Below, piece after piece: positions 50,110 to 57,407 of a DNA stretch of 64,000 nucleotides; position 1 is the stretch's first letter; each line of letters begins with the position of its first letter. Origin of the DNA: Bowmanella dokdonensis (GTDB lineage Bacteria > Pseudomonadota > Gammaproteobacteria > Enterobacterales > Alteromonadaceae); contig NZ_JAFKCV010000003.1 in NCBI RefSeq assembly GCF_017254865.1, positions 1 through 64,000 of the forward strand, in the 5' to 3' direction. Position numbers and translations under genes: made by a program. A model generated the notes under the pieces. That model saw only the letters and a program-made list of their open reading frames with translations. It was not told where the DNA came from and did no database searches.

Positions 50110-51677
50110 GCTTGTGCTCCTTTAATATTCAGTTGCAGCTTGTCCTGTTCGGCCTGCTCAGCCAGGGCACTGGGCCCTTGCTTGGCAAACTTCTGCATCA
50201 GATAGAAACCCACGATGAACATCACCAGATAGAAACTACTGTAAGCGATAAGGGTGATGACCACATCGGTGACAGTCAGGTTGGAGACCGATGCGTGCAC
50301 CGGCAAAACCTGGGCAATGGACCAGGGCTGGCGACCGAACTCGGCAACAAACCACCCGGCCTCCGAGGCAATCCAGGGCAAAGGTAAGCTCCACAGGCAG
50401 GCTCTTAGCAGCCAGCGAGGCTTGGTAATCTGATGCTTGGCGCTGTACCAGAAGGCCAGGGCAAACAACGCCAGCATAATAAAGCCGGAGGCCACCATCA
50501 GCCTGAAGCTCCAGAACAGCGGCGCTACCGGCGGTATGCTGTAATCTACGGCTTGCTGAATTGCCTGCTGACTGGGGCTACCGATCTCTTTGGTGAACGG
50601 CTCCAGCAGCATGGCATAGCCAAGGTTGTCCTTGTTGGCGTTAAACAGTGCCAGTTCCTGCTCGTTGGCCTGGCCACTGCGGACTCTCTCCAGTAAGGCA
50701 TATGCCTGACTGCCCTTGATAATTTTTTGCCGGTGCTGCTCTTTGAGGTCCTTGATCCCCAACACCGGCTCATCCAGTGAGCGGGTAGCGATCAGGCCCA
50801 TCATCCAGGGGATCTTTACCGCATAGTCGGTGGTCTGGGTTTCATCGTTGGGGATGCCAAACAGGGTAAAAGAGGCCGGTGGTGGTTGGGTCTCATATTC
50901 GGCCTCCACCGCGGCCAGCTTGACCTTCTGCACATCGCCCAGTTCATAGCCGCTTTCATCCCCCAATACTATCACTGACAGTACTGAGGCCAGGCCAAAG
51001 CTGGCCGCAATGGCAAAAGAGCGACGGGCAAAGGCAACCTCCCGGTTTTGCAGCAGGTAGTAGCTGGAGATGGCGAGGATAAACAAAGCGCCTGTTACAT
51101 AGCCGGCCGACACCGTATGGACGAATTTGACCTGGGCTACCGGATTAAATATCACTTCGGTAAAGCTGGTCATCTCCATTCGCATGGAGTCAATATTGAG
51201 TTCGGCACCCACCGGGTACTGCATCCAACCGTTGGCGATCAGGATCCACAGGGCAGAAAAATTTGAGCCCAGTGCCACCAACCAGGTGGCGGTCAGGTGC
51301 TTCACTTTGGACAGTTTGTCCCAGCCGAAGAAGAACAACCCGACAAAGGTGGATTCCAGGAAAAACGCCATCAGGCCTTCAATTGCCAGCGGCGCTCCGA
51401 AGATATCTCCTACATAATGGGAGTAGTAAGCCCAGTTCATACCGAACTGGAACTCCATGGTCAGACCGGTGGCGACGCCCAGGGCAAAGTTGATACCGAA
51501 CAGTTTGCCCCAGAACTTGGTCATCTGCTTATAGATTTCCTTGCCTGTCATCACATATACAGATTCCATGATGGCCAGCAGAAAGCTCAGGCCCAGGGTC
51601 AGCGGCACAAATATAAAGTGGAACATGGCGGTCAGCGCAAACTGCCAGCGTGACAGCTCGATCAAGGTTTCATTCAT
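50106..51677 (-). CDS. cydA: Cytochrome bd ubiquinol oxidase subunit I
   Basis: A 523-residue haem-bearing subunit. His20 (AMFHFIFVP) and His187 (KFVHTVSAG) are the expected haem ligands, and the WSFRLMVASG region carries the Met ligand side. The Q-loop between about residues 250 and 380 is of the long type (SYELGDVQK-like GYELGDVQK, GLIATRSLDEPVLGI). It has high oxygen affinity and is, by family knowledge, resistant to sulfide, which fits the adjacent SQR module. First gene of cydABXDC. Confidence 0.97.
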   Translation of the reverse strand: MNETLIELSRWQFALTAMFHFIFVPLTLGLSFLLAIMESVYVMTGKEIYKQMTKFWGKLFGINFALGVATGLTMEFQFGMNWAYYSHYVGDIFGAPLAIEGLMAFFLESTFVGLFFFGWDKLSKVKHLTATWLVALGSNFSALWILIANGWMQYPVGAELNIDSMRMEMTSFTEVIFNPVAQVKFVHTVSAGYVTGALFILAISSYYLLQNREVAFARRSFAIAASFGLASVLSVIVLGDESGYELGDVQKVKLAAVEAEYETQPPPASFTLFGIPNDETQTTDYAVKIPWMMGLIATRSLDEPVLGIKDLKEQHRQKIIKGSQAYALLERVRSGQANEQELALFNANKDNLGYAMLLEPFTKEIGSPSQQAIQQAVDYSIPPVAPLFWSFRLMVASGFIMLALFALAFWYSAKHQITKPRWLLRACLWSLPLPWIASEAGWFVAEFGRQPWSIAQVLPVHASVSNLTVTDVVITLIAYSSFYLVMFIVGFYLMQKFAKQGPSALAEQAEQDKLQLNIKGAQA

Positions 51678-51753
51678 GGTAAGACCCTCACGGTGCGATT
51701 CCTCAGAGGTGGTTAACTGATTCTCAGTGTTTCACCAGGGCCAGGAGCAAGTA

Positions 51754-51767
51754 TTGATCCATATCAC
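51754..51767. promoter_or_regulatory. FNR/Anr-type box upstream of cydA
   Basis: TTGATCCATATCAC matches the FNR consensus TTGAT-N4-ATCAA in all but the last position. It lies 77-90 bases before the cydA start. This is a common position for oxygen-responsive control of cyd operons. Confidence 0.7.
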
Positions 51768-51863
51768 TAAAGAGGTACTCCTTTGCAAAAGGAGAGTCTC
51801 AAGTGAATGATTTATATAAGAAAAATGTGAGTGTGCTGGAGTCTGGCATGACAAGGACATAGC

Positions 51864-51895
51864 GCCCGTTACTGACAAAAATGTCAGTAACGGGC
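51864..51895. terminator. Long perfect hairpin between sqr and cydA
   Basis: GCCCGTTACTGACA and TGTCAGTAACGGGC form a perfect 14-bp stem with an AAAA loop. It lies 14 bases beyond the sqr stop, so it probably ends the leftward sqr transcript before cydA, though no T-run follows on either strand. Confidence 0.65.
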
Positions 51896-51908
51896 CGAAA
51901 TGAACGGG

Positions 51909-53183
51909 CTAATCCTGTAGTCGTTCAATCCCCAGGGCCTTGAGGATGTACTTCTCATACAAAGGTTCACTGGTGCCTGTTTTCATCTTGCGCAGGAAAT
52001 ACTTTTCAAAGGCAATCTTGGCCAGATGAACCCACTTGCCTTTTCTGAACCAGGCCACATTGCGCGGTGGGATCTGGGGCATGGCCACAAAGGCTGCTCC
52101 CGTGTCGCCCATATCCGCCAGGCAGATAGCATTCCAGGTGCCTTTGGCTTGAGGTTCAGCCCCTTCCAGGATGACGCTTTTCAGATTATGGGCGATGGCG
52201 GTCATCATGGTTTCAATCATATAACCTGTTTTAGGGGTGCCGGTGGGAACCGGCGTCGATTCCACGGGTGGAATGGCCACACAGACACCACCAGAATAGA
52301 TATTGGGGTATGCGACTGAACGCTGGAATTCATCGGTGATAACAAAGCCCTTCGGGTTGCATAGATTGGGTACCGAGGCCACTGCATCGACGCCGGCAAA
52401 AGGTGGGATCAGCATGGCATGCACAAACGGAAGCTGATGCTCCTGCTCCAGTTCGGCTTTTTTATCCAGCTCGGCGATCCGCATCTTATCCGGCTCCACC
52501 GACTCGACTCTGGCATTGCACAGCCACTTGATATCACGCTGGCGTAACTCAGATTCGAGCAGGGATTTGGAGTCACCAACCCCGCCCAGCCCCAGATGAC
52601 CGATATAAGGTTCGCTGGTGACAAACAACATCGGTACTTTGTGTCTGAGCCTGGCGTCACGCAAGGCTTTGTCCAGGATAAAGGCGTATTCATAGGCCGG
52701 ACCGAAACAACTTGCTCCCTGAAATGCTCCGACAATAACGGGGCCAGGTTGAGCCTTCAGTTTTTCCACGTCCTGCTGGCAGCGGATGGCATGATCCAAC
52801 GTGCAGATGGATTGGGTGAAGTGCTGTGGACCGGCGCCGGGGATGCCCTCAAAGGCCAGTTTAGGGCCGGTGGCAATCACCAGGTAGTCATAGGCTATCT
52901 GTTCCCCCTGGCTACCCACCAGCAACTGCTTGTGGGGATCAATCCGGTCGACCCTGACACATTGAAAGCCAATGCCTTTCCTGTTCAGATACTTTTCCAT
53001 AGGCAGGGTGATCGCCTGGGGCTCCCGCCAGCCCACTGCAACCCAGGGATTGGATGGAACAAAGCGAAACTCTGCCCGCTCATTGACCAGCAGTACCTCA
53101 TGTTGTCCGCCCAAAGCCTCTTTTATCTCATACGCGGCCGGCATGCCGCCTGTGCCTCCGCCGAGGATCACTACTTTTGCCAT
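51909..53183 (-). CDS. sqr: Sulfide:quinone oxidoreductase
   Basis: A 424-residue FAD enzyme oxidising sulfide to persulfide/polysulfide with transfer to quinone. The N-terminal Rossmann motif is GGGTGG (8-13). The diagnostic GAFQGASCFGPAYEY has redox Cys159. A second conserved Cys is in YSGGVCVAIPP, with quinone-region PTGTPKTGYMIE after it. The C-terminal amphipathic helices would bind the membrane. ATG 53183 is taken, as it starts the Rossmann strand and has AGGAGA upstream. Its own sigma-54 promoter lies about 53 bases upstream. Confidence 0.92.
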   Translation of the reverse strand: MAKVVILGGGTGGMPAAYEIKEALGGQHEVLLVNERAEFRFVPSNPWVAVGWREPQAITLPMEKYLNRKGIGFQCVRVDRIDPHKQLLVGSQGEQIAYDYLVIATGPKLAFEGIPGAGPQHFTQSICTLDHAIRCQQDVEKLKAQPGPVIVGAFQGASCFGPAYEYAFILDKALRDARLRHKVPMLFVTSEPYIGHLGLGGVGDSKSLLESELRQRDIKWLCNARVESVEPDKMRIAELDKKAELEQEHQLPFVHAMLIPPFAGVDAVASVPNLCNPKGFVITDEFQRSVAYPNIYSGGVCVAIPPVESTPVPTGTPKTGYMIETMMTAIAHNLKSVILEGAEPQAKGTWNAICLADMGDTGAAFVAMPQIPPRNVAWFRKGKWVHLAKIAFEKYFLRKMKTGTSEPLYEKYILKALGIERLQD

Positions 53184-53235
53184 AATTGCTGTCTCCTGGA
53201 TAATCAGCCTGAAGCAGGCATGTAAAGAAAGTGTT

Positions 53236-53252
53236 AACAAGTTTAATGCCAA
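53236..53252 (-). promoter_or_regulatory. Sigma-54 promoter of sqr
   Basis: On the minus strand TTGGCATTAAACTTGTT matches the -24/-12 pattern YTGGCACGRNNNTTGCW at most positions: TGGCA is exact at -24 and TTG present at -12, with T in place of C. It points to sqr, placing the start site about 40 bases before the ATG. The adjacent divergent gene is a sigma-54 activator, which supports the call. Confidence 0.68.
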
Positions 53253-53381
53253 CCTGCAGTGACATCCTCTGCCCCCAAGATCGCTGCCTGCAGGCGAGGC
53301 CAAATGCAAAGTGCTTGTATTGAGACCCGGGTTGTGACAAATATGGCAGTAATTCTCTCAGGTGACTGTCAAAGCTGACAA

Positions 53382-54707
53382 ATGAACCTCTCCGTGATTC
53401 AGGCCATGATCGCTGCCATCGACAAGCCGGCCATCTTTATTGGTCCGGATTACCGGATCCTGGCAGTCAATCAGGCTTACCAGGATACCTATAGCCTGTC
53501 CGTGCAGGCCGGTAGCAGCCGCTGCCATCAGATTTCACATGGCTCGGAGCAGCCTTGTGATAAGCATGGCGAAGATTGCCCTATGCAGGTATGCCAGCAA
53601 ACCGGTCGTTCGACTCGCGTAGTGCATGTTCATGAAACCGGAAAGGGAAGACAATACTGCAACATACTGATGAGGCCGGTGAAAGATGAAGCTGGCATGA
53701 CCCTTGGATTTCTGGAAGTTCTCGACAAAGTGGAATTCGCCTCATCAGAGGTGAAGGACAACAAGATGATCGGCAATTCCCAGAGCTTTCGCCAGATGCT
53801 GAACAGCATCAATCGCTGCGCTGTAAGCGATATCAGCGTCCTGCTGCAGGGCGAAACCGGCACCGGTAAGGAGCTGGTTGCACGGGCAATCCATGATGCC
53901 AGTCACAGGGCTGGTCGCCCCTTTGTGATCATCGAATGTACCGGTCTGAATGAAAGCCTGTTCGAAAGCGAGTTATTCGGCTATGAAAAGGGGGCCTTTA
54001 CCGGCGCCACATCCAGCAAAAAAGGGCTGATTGAAGTGGCCCATGGCGGGACGGTGTTTTTTGATGAGATAGGGGATGTGCCACTCAACTTGCAGGTCAA
54101 GTTGCTCAGACTGCTGGAAACCCGCAGTTTCAGAGCGGTGGGCGGGCTGCATCCAAAACAGTCTGACTTCCGCCTGGTCTGTGCCACCCACAAGGATCTG
54201 CTGGAGATGGTGGAAGCCGGTCAGTTTCGCCAGGATCTCTTCTACCGTATTGCAGGCTTTACCGTACGGCTTCCCCCTTTAAGGGAAAGAGCTGAGGATA
54301 TTCCGTTACTGGTACAACAGTTTCTTGAATCTGTGGGTCAGCGGCATAAGCAGTTTACCCCTGCGGCCATGGGGGCTATCTGTCAGCACAATTTTCCGGG
54401 TAATATCAGAGAGCTGAAAAGCCTGGTTGAGCAGGCTTGCCTGATGACCGAGGAGGACGGCATCCACCTGGAAGATTTACCCACACATGTTTCTCGTCGG
54501 TTGCCTTCTCCCTCCGCAACGGACAACGACTGGACCACCCTGGAAAAGGTTGAGGGGGAGTATCTATCCCGTGCCTGTCAGACATTTCCTGGCACACTGG
54601 ATGAGTTGGCCCAGAGGATGGGAGTCAGCCCCCGTACCCTTTACAGAAAGTTGCAAAAGCATGGCCTGAAGTTGGCCAGAGAGAAGAACCGCATAGGCGT
54701 TCAGTAA
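53382..54707 (+). CDS. fisR: FisR-type sulfide-responsive sigma-54 activator
   Basis: A 441-residue enhancer-binding protein with an N-terminal PAS-like sensor, central AAA+ domain (Walker A GETGTGKE at 157-164, GAFTGA at 204-209, which contacts sigma-54) and a C-terminal Fis-type helix-turn-helix (DELAQRMGVSPRTLYRKLQK). The sensor has cysteines 48, 59 and 66, giving C-X10-C-X6-C. This is exactly the spacing of the persulfide-sensing Cys53-Cys64-Cys71 described for FisR. It is divergent from sqr, its likely target, and probably also controls other genes of the module. Confidence 0.87.
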   Translation: MNLSVIQAMIAAIDKPAIFIGPDYRILAVNQAYQDTYSLSVQAGSSRCHQISHGSEQPCDKHGEDCPMQVCQQTGRSTRVVHVHETGKGRQYCNILMRPVKDEAGMTLGFLEVLDKVEFASSEVKDNKMIGNSQSFRQMLNSINRCAVSDISVLLQGETGTGKELVARAIHDASHRAGRPFVIIECTGLNESLFESELFGYEKGAFTGATSSKKGLIEVAHGGTVFFDEIGDVPLNLQVKLLRLLETRSFRAVGGLHPKQSDFRLVCATHKDLLEMVEAGQFRQDLFYRIAGFTVRLPPLRERAEDIPLLVQQFLESVGQRHKQFTPAAMGAICQHNFPGNIRELKSLVEQACLMTEEDGIHLEDLPTHVSRRLPSPSATDNDWTTLEKVEGEYLSRACQTFPGTLDELAQRMGVSPRTLYRKLQKHGLKLAREKNRIGVQ

Positions 54708-54721
54708 TCAGTCCGTCGGCG

Positions 54722-55024
54722 TTACAGATGCGGACAGAATTTGTCCTTTAGTAGTTGCATAAACTTCAGGGTGTCAGGATCCTTGATACTGTAGTAAATG
54801 GTTTGCGCTTCCTTACGACATTTTACCAGCCCCTGTTGTCGCAGGACCGCCAGATGCTGGGAGAAAGCCGAGGCACTGAGATCAAACGGCTTGTGCAGTT
54901 CGCCCACATTCATTTCACCTAAAGCAAGCCGACACAGGATCTGCAGGCGGTGCTGATTGGCGATGGAGCGCAAGAAAGCCGCTGCCTGTTCGGCCTCCTG
55001 TTGATGCAGTTCCAGTGTCGACAT
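54722..55024 (-). CDS. ArsR-family persulfide-sensing repressor (BigR/SqrR type)
   Basis: A 100-residue winged-helix repressor. Helix-turn-helix: VGELHKPFDLSASAFSQHLA, then VLRQQGLV. Cys31 (LQILCRLALGE) and Cys97 (DKFCPHL) occupy the positions of the two redox cysteines of SqrR/BigR/YgaV, which form a di- or tetrasulfide bridge with reactive sulfur and release DNA. The metal-binding ELCVC motif of arsenic sensors is absent. It is last in the leftward operon RND-LolA-barrel-DUF2892-ArsR, so probably autoregulates it. Confidence 0.87.
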   Translation of the reverse strand: MSTLELHQQEAEQAAAFLRSIANQHRLQILCRLALGEMNVGELHKPFDLSASAFSQHLAVLRQQGLVKCRKEAQTIYYSIKDPDTLKFMQLLKDKFCPHL

Positions 55025-55042
55025 TTAATCTACCTCGTCATT

Positions 55043-55264
55043 TCAGGGCAGCCGGGTTTTGGCCAGCTCGGCTTCTGTTTTCAGACCCATTACCCGGCGC
55101 ATAAAGAGGGTGGCCGGGCAAAATCCGGTGAAGGATTGTTGGAACAGGTTGGCACCGACAAATACCGTCAACCAGATAAAATAAGGGTGGACCCAAACGG
55201 TCAGGGCCACGGATAATAGCACCATAAAGCCGGCAAAGGCAGTCAGGGCACGCTCGACACTCAT
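55043..55264 (-). CDS. DUF2892 (YgaP-like transmembrane) protein
   Basis: A 73-residue membrane protein with two segments (LTAFAGFMVLLSVALTVWVH; YFIWLTVFVGANLFQQSFTG) and the diagnostic TGFCPATLFMRRVMGL. The same domain forms the membrane tail of the rhodanese YgaP and often stands alone next to sulfide-responsive ArsR genes. GAGGAG precedes the ATG. Eighteen bases separate it from the ArsR gene. Confidence 0.87.
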   Translation of the reverse strand: MSVERALTAFAGFMVLLSVALTVWVHPYFIWLTVFVGANLFQQSFTGFCPATLFMRRVMGLKTEAELAKTRLP

Positions 55265-55321
55265 TTACTTTCTCCTCTTATCGTTTTGTCACTTATCAGT
55301 TGGCGCGACCAACCAATCACT

Positions 55322-56602
55322 TCAGAAGCTGTATCTGACACGCAGCCAGGCATTGCTGTTGTCTTCAAACTGACCAAAGAAACTGTGCTGGTCGCGTCCA
55401 GAAAATAAATTCAGGCCGCCGGCCAGACTCCACTGGTCATTTAACCGGTAATCCAGCGAGGGGCGCAGGTAGGCATCTTCGTCACTGGGTGAGAAAAAGG
55501 CGAATAGAGACAGGCTCAGATCATCGGTGGCATTGCGCCAGGTCAGCCTGGTGGTAACCAGAGTTCGGTTCTGTTCGGTTTCCCATTGGGTAAAGGGGGA
55601 GTAAGTGAGCAGGGCGGCATAGTCGCTGGTATGTTCCAAATAAAACTGGAAAGCCCCGGTCAGTCGCGTCACCAGTTCCTGTTCATAGCCGACCAGCACC
55701 AACCACTGACTGTTGGGAATACGCGGATTATCGCCGTTGCCGTCATCCAGGCTCTGGTGATGGGAAATTTCCAGATTGGCCAGCCCCGCGCCCAGGGGCA
55801 TTCTGGCCGAGGCGCCCCAGGCTCTGAGTCTGCTAAAGGTTGGCAGACCGGTTTCGGTAAGGGATTTGGGGCTCTTGTGATGGCCGTCATAGCCGTAGAA
55901 AGCCAGTTCCAGGCTTTCGATAGTGCGATACAACCGCAATGCCCATTCGTCATTGTTCGGCGTTTGCGCAGACAGCCCTGGTTGTGGGGCAATCAGGCCA
56001 CCGGCCCAGGGGCTGAAGAAAGAGAAATAATCGCCACTTATGTAATTATCCGGATCGAACTGTGGCGTCCACACCAGGTTGATATTGACCAGGTCATAGT
56101 AGGCCGAGACTTTTACCGCATCGGAAGGGGCCTTGAGGTACTCGTCATCCCGACCGGCAAAAAATGACTGCCAGTCCTTGGGGAAAAGGTCGTTGAGAAA
56201 CAAGTAATCTCCTGTTCCCCAGGTCAGGATTTGCCTGCCTGCCTTGATATCCAGATTCTTAAGGGGGGTGAATTGTGCGGACAATTCCCGGGTACGACCC
56301 GACCAATTGTCCAATACACCGTCATAGTAACCGTCCAGCTTTGCTACCAGACTGATCCCGTTCCACTGGTACTGGCTTTCCAGCCTCAGCCTGGCATCCT
56401 GCAGACTGGTACCTGAATGGAACGGACTGTCCACCACCCGAGTGCCCAACGCCAGCTCGGCAAAACCATGCACAGGCGTCGAGGCTGTCTGTGTGGCAAA
56501 GTCCCAGTCTTCTGCCCCCCAATCCTGCCATTCATCCTGGGAGGTGGTTTGGGCCAGCACAGGAACGGCCAGCATCAGTAGTACTGCACTGAGGCGAAAC
56601 AT
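55322..56602 (-). CDS. Outer-membrane beta-barrel protein (DUF1302-like)
   Basis: A 426-residue protein with a signal peptide (cleavage likely after VLAQ), then repeated amphipathic strands (SLQDARLRLESQYQWNGISL; GRQILTWGTGDYLFLNDLFP) and a C-terminal barrel signature WLRVRYSF ending in Phe. The GRQILTWG block is typical of DUF1302-type or alginate-porin-like barrels that accompany RND/LolA-like pairs. It is 4 bases downstream of the LolA-like gene in one operon. Probable exit or receiver in the outer membrane. Confidence 0.82.
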   Translation of the reverse strand: MFRLSAVLLMLAVPVLAQTTSQDEWQDWGAEDWDFATQTASTPVHGFAELALGTRVVDSPFHSGTSLQDARLRLESQYQWNGISLVAKLDGYYDGVLDNWSGRTRELSAQFTPLKNLDIKAGRQILTWGTGDYLFLNDLFPKDWQSFFAGRDDEYLKAPSDAVKVSAYYDLVNINLVWTPQFDPDNYISGDYFSFFSPWAGGLIAPQPGLSAQTPNNDEWALRLYRTIESLELAFYGYDGHHKSPKSLTETGLPTFSRLRAWGASARMPLGAGLANLEISHHQSLDDGNGDNPRIPNSQWLVLVGYEQELVTRLTGAFQFYLEHTSDYAALLTYSPFTQWETEQNRTLVTTRLTWRNATDDLSLSLFAFFSPSDEDAYLRPSLDYRLNDQWSLAGGLNLFSGRDQHSFFGQFEDNSNAWLRVRYSF

Positions 56603-56606
56603 CAGG

Positions 56607-57407
56607 CTATTCCTTTAAATCCAGCCATTGGCCGGGAGGGTTTCGCAGGCTGCGCTCGGAGAAGATGTCATCCGGCAGGCCCAGGTCATAGCTGATAAAA
56701 CGAAACTGCATTTCTGTCTCTCCGCCATTTTGCAGATCCTGGATGCGCGAATGAGTGACAGTGGGGTAGCCTTCGATGGTCTCCACTTTCAGGGCTTCCA
56801 CTTTTCTATATTCACGGTCTTTGGCATCGAAAAAGCGGATCAGCATCGGCAGCATGGTCTGCTTGTCGATGCTCACCTCATAGCGGGTAAACTCCACCGT
56901 ATCAGGCTGTTTGGGAACAGCCTGAAGGCGGTATTGACTGTCGGTTTCCTCAAGCAGGGTAAAATTGTCCTGATCCGTATTGCGGCCCGATACATCCTCA
57001 TAGAAAAAATGCGAACCGACAAAAGAGGTACGCTTGTCGCCGGCAGAGATGCGTTTAACCAGATCCAGGCCAGGCAGGTACAGCCAGCGATCATCGTCCC
57101 GGTCTTTGTGCTTACTGACCCTGAACACCGTTCCCCGCACATCGGCTGGGCGTGAGAAGAACACCAGCATGTCCTGATCGCCGCCGTCTGATTGGTCCTT
57201 GCGCAAAATAATAAACTGGCGTAATTGTTTGCGCCCCTGGGCATCGGTAATCATCATACGGGCGGCACTGCGGCCGTCCTCTCCGGCGTAGTAAGCGGCT
57301 TGTTCGGCCTGTTTGACGATGGCGTTGATATCCACTTCTGCAGCGTTCAGGGAAGAGCCCGCCAGCAAGCCGGCGGCCAGCGCAGCCAATGACAGCTTTT
57401 TCATCAT
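56607..57407 (-). CDS. LolA-like periplasmic protein (outer-membrane lipoprotein-sorting family)
   Basis: A 266-residue protein with a cleavable signal (LAALAAGLLAGSSLNAAEVD) and the LolA-like fold family found with RND exporters (ILRKDQSDGGDQDMLVFFSR; GTVFRVSKHKDRDDDRWLYL; EYRKVEALKVETIEGYPTVT). Such proteins carry hydrophobic cargo across the periplasm between an RND pump and the outer membrane. The start overlaps the RND stop by 4 bases. Confidence 0.85.
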   Translation of the reverse strand: MMKKLSLAALAAGLLAGSSLNAAEVDINAIVKQAEQAAYYAGEDGRSAARMMITDAQGRKQLRQFIILRKDQSDGGDQDMLVFFSRPADVRGTVFRVSKHKDRDDDRWLYLPGLDLVKRISAGDKRTSFVGSHFFYEDVSGRNTDQDNFTLLEETDSQYRLQAVPKQPDTVEFTRYEVSIDKQTMLPMLIRFFDAKDREYRKVEALKVETIEGYPTVTHSRIQDLQNGGETEMQFRFISYDLGLPDDIFSERSLRNPPGQWLDLKE

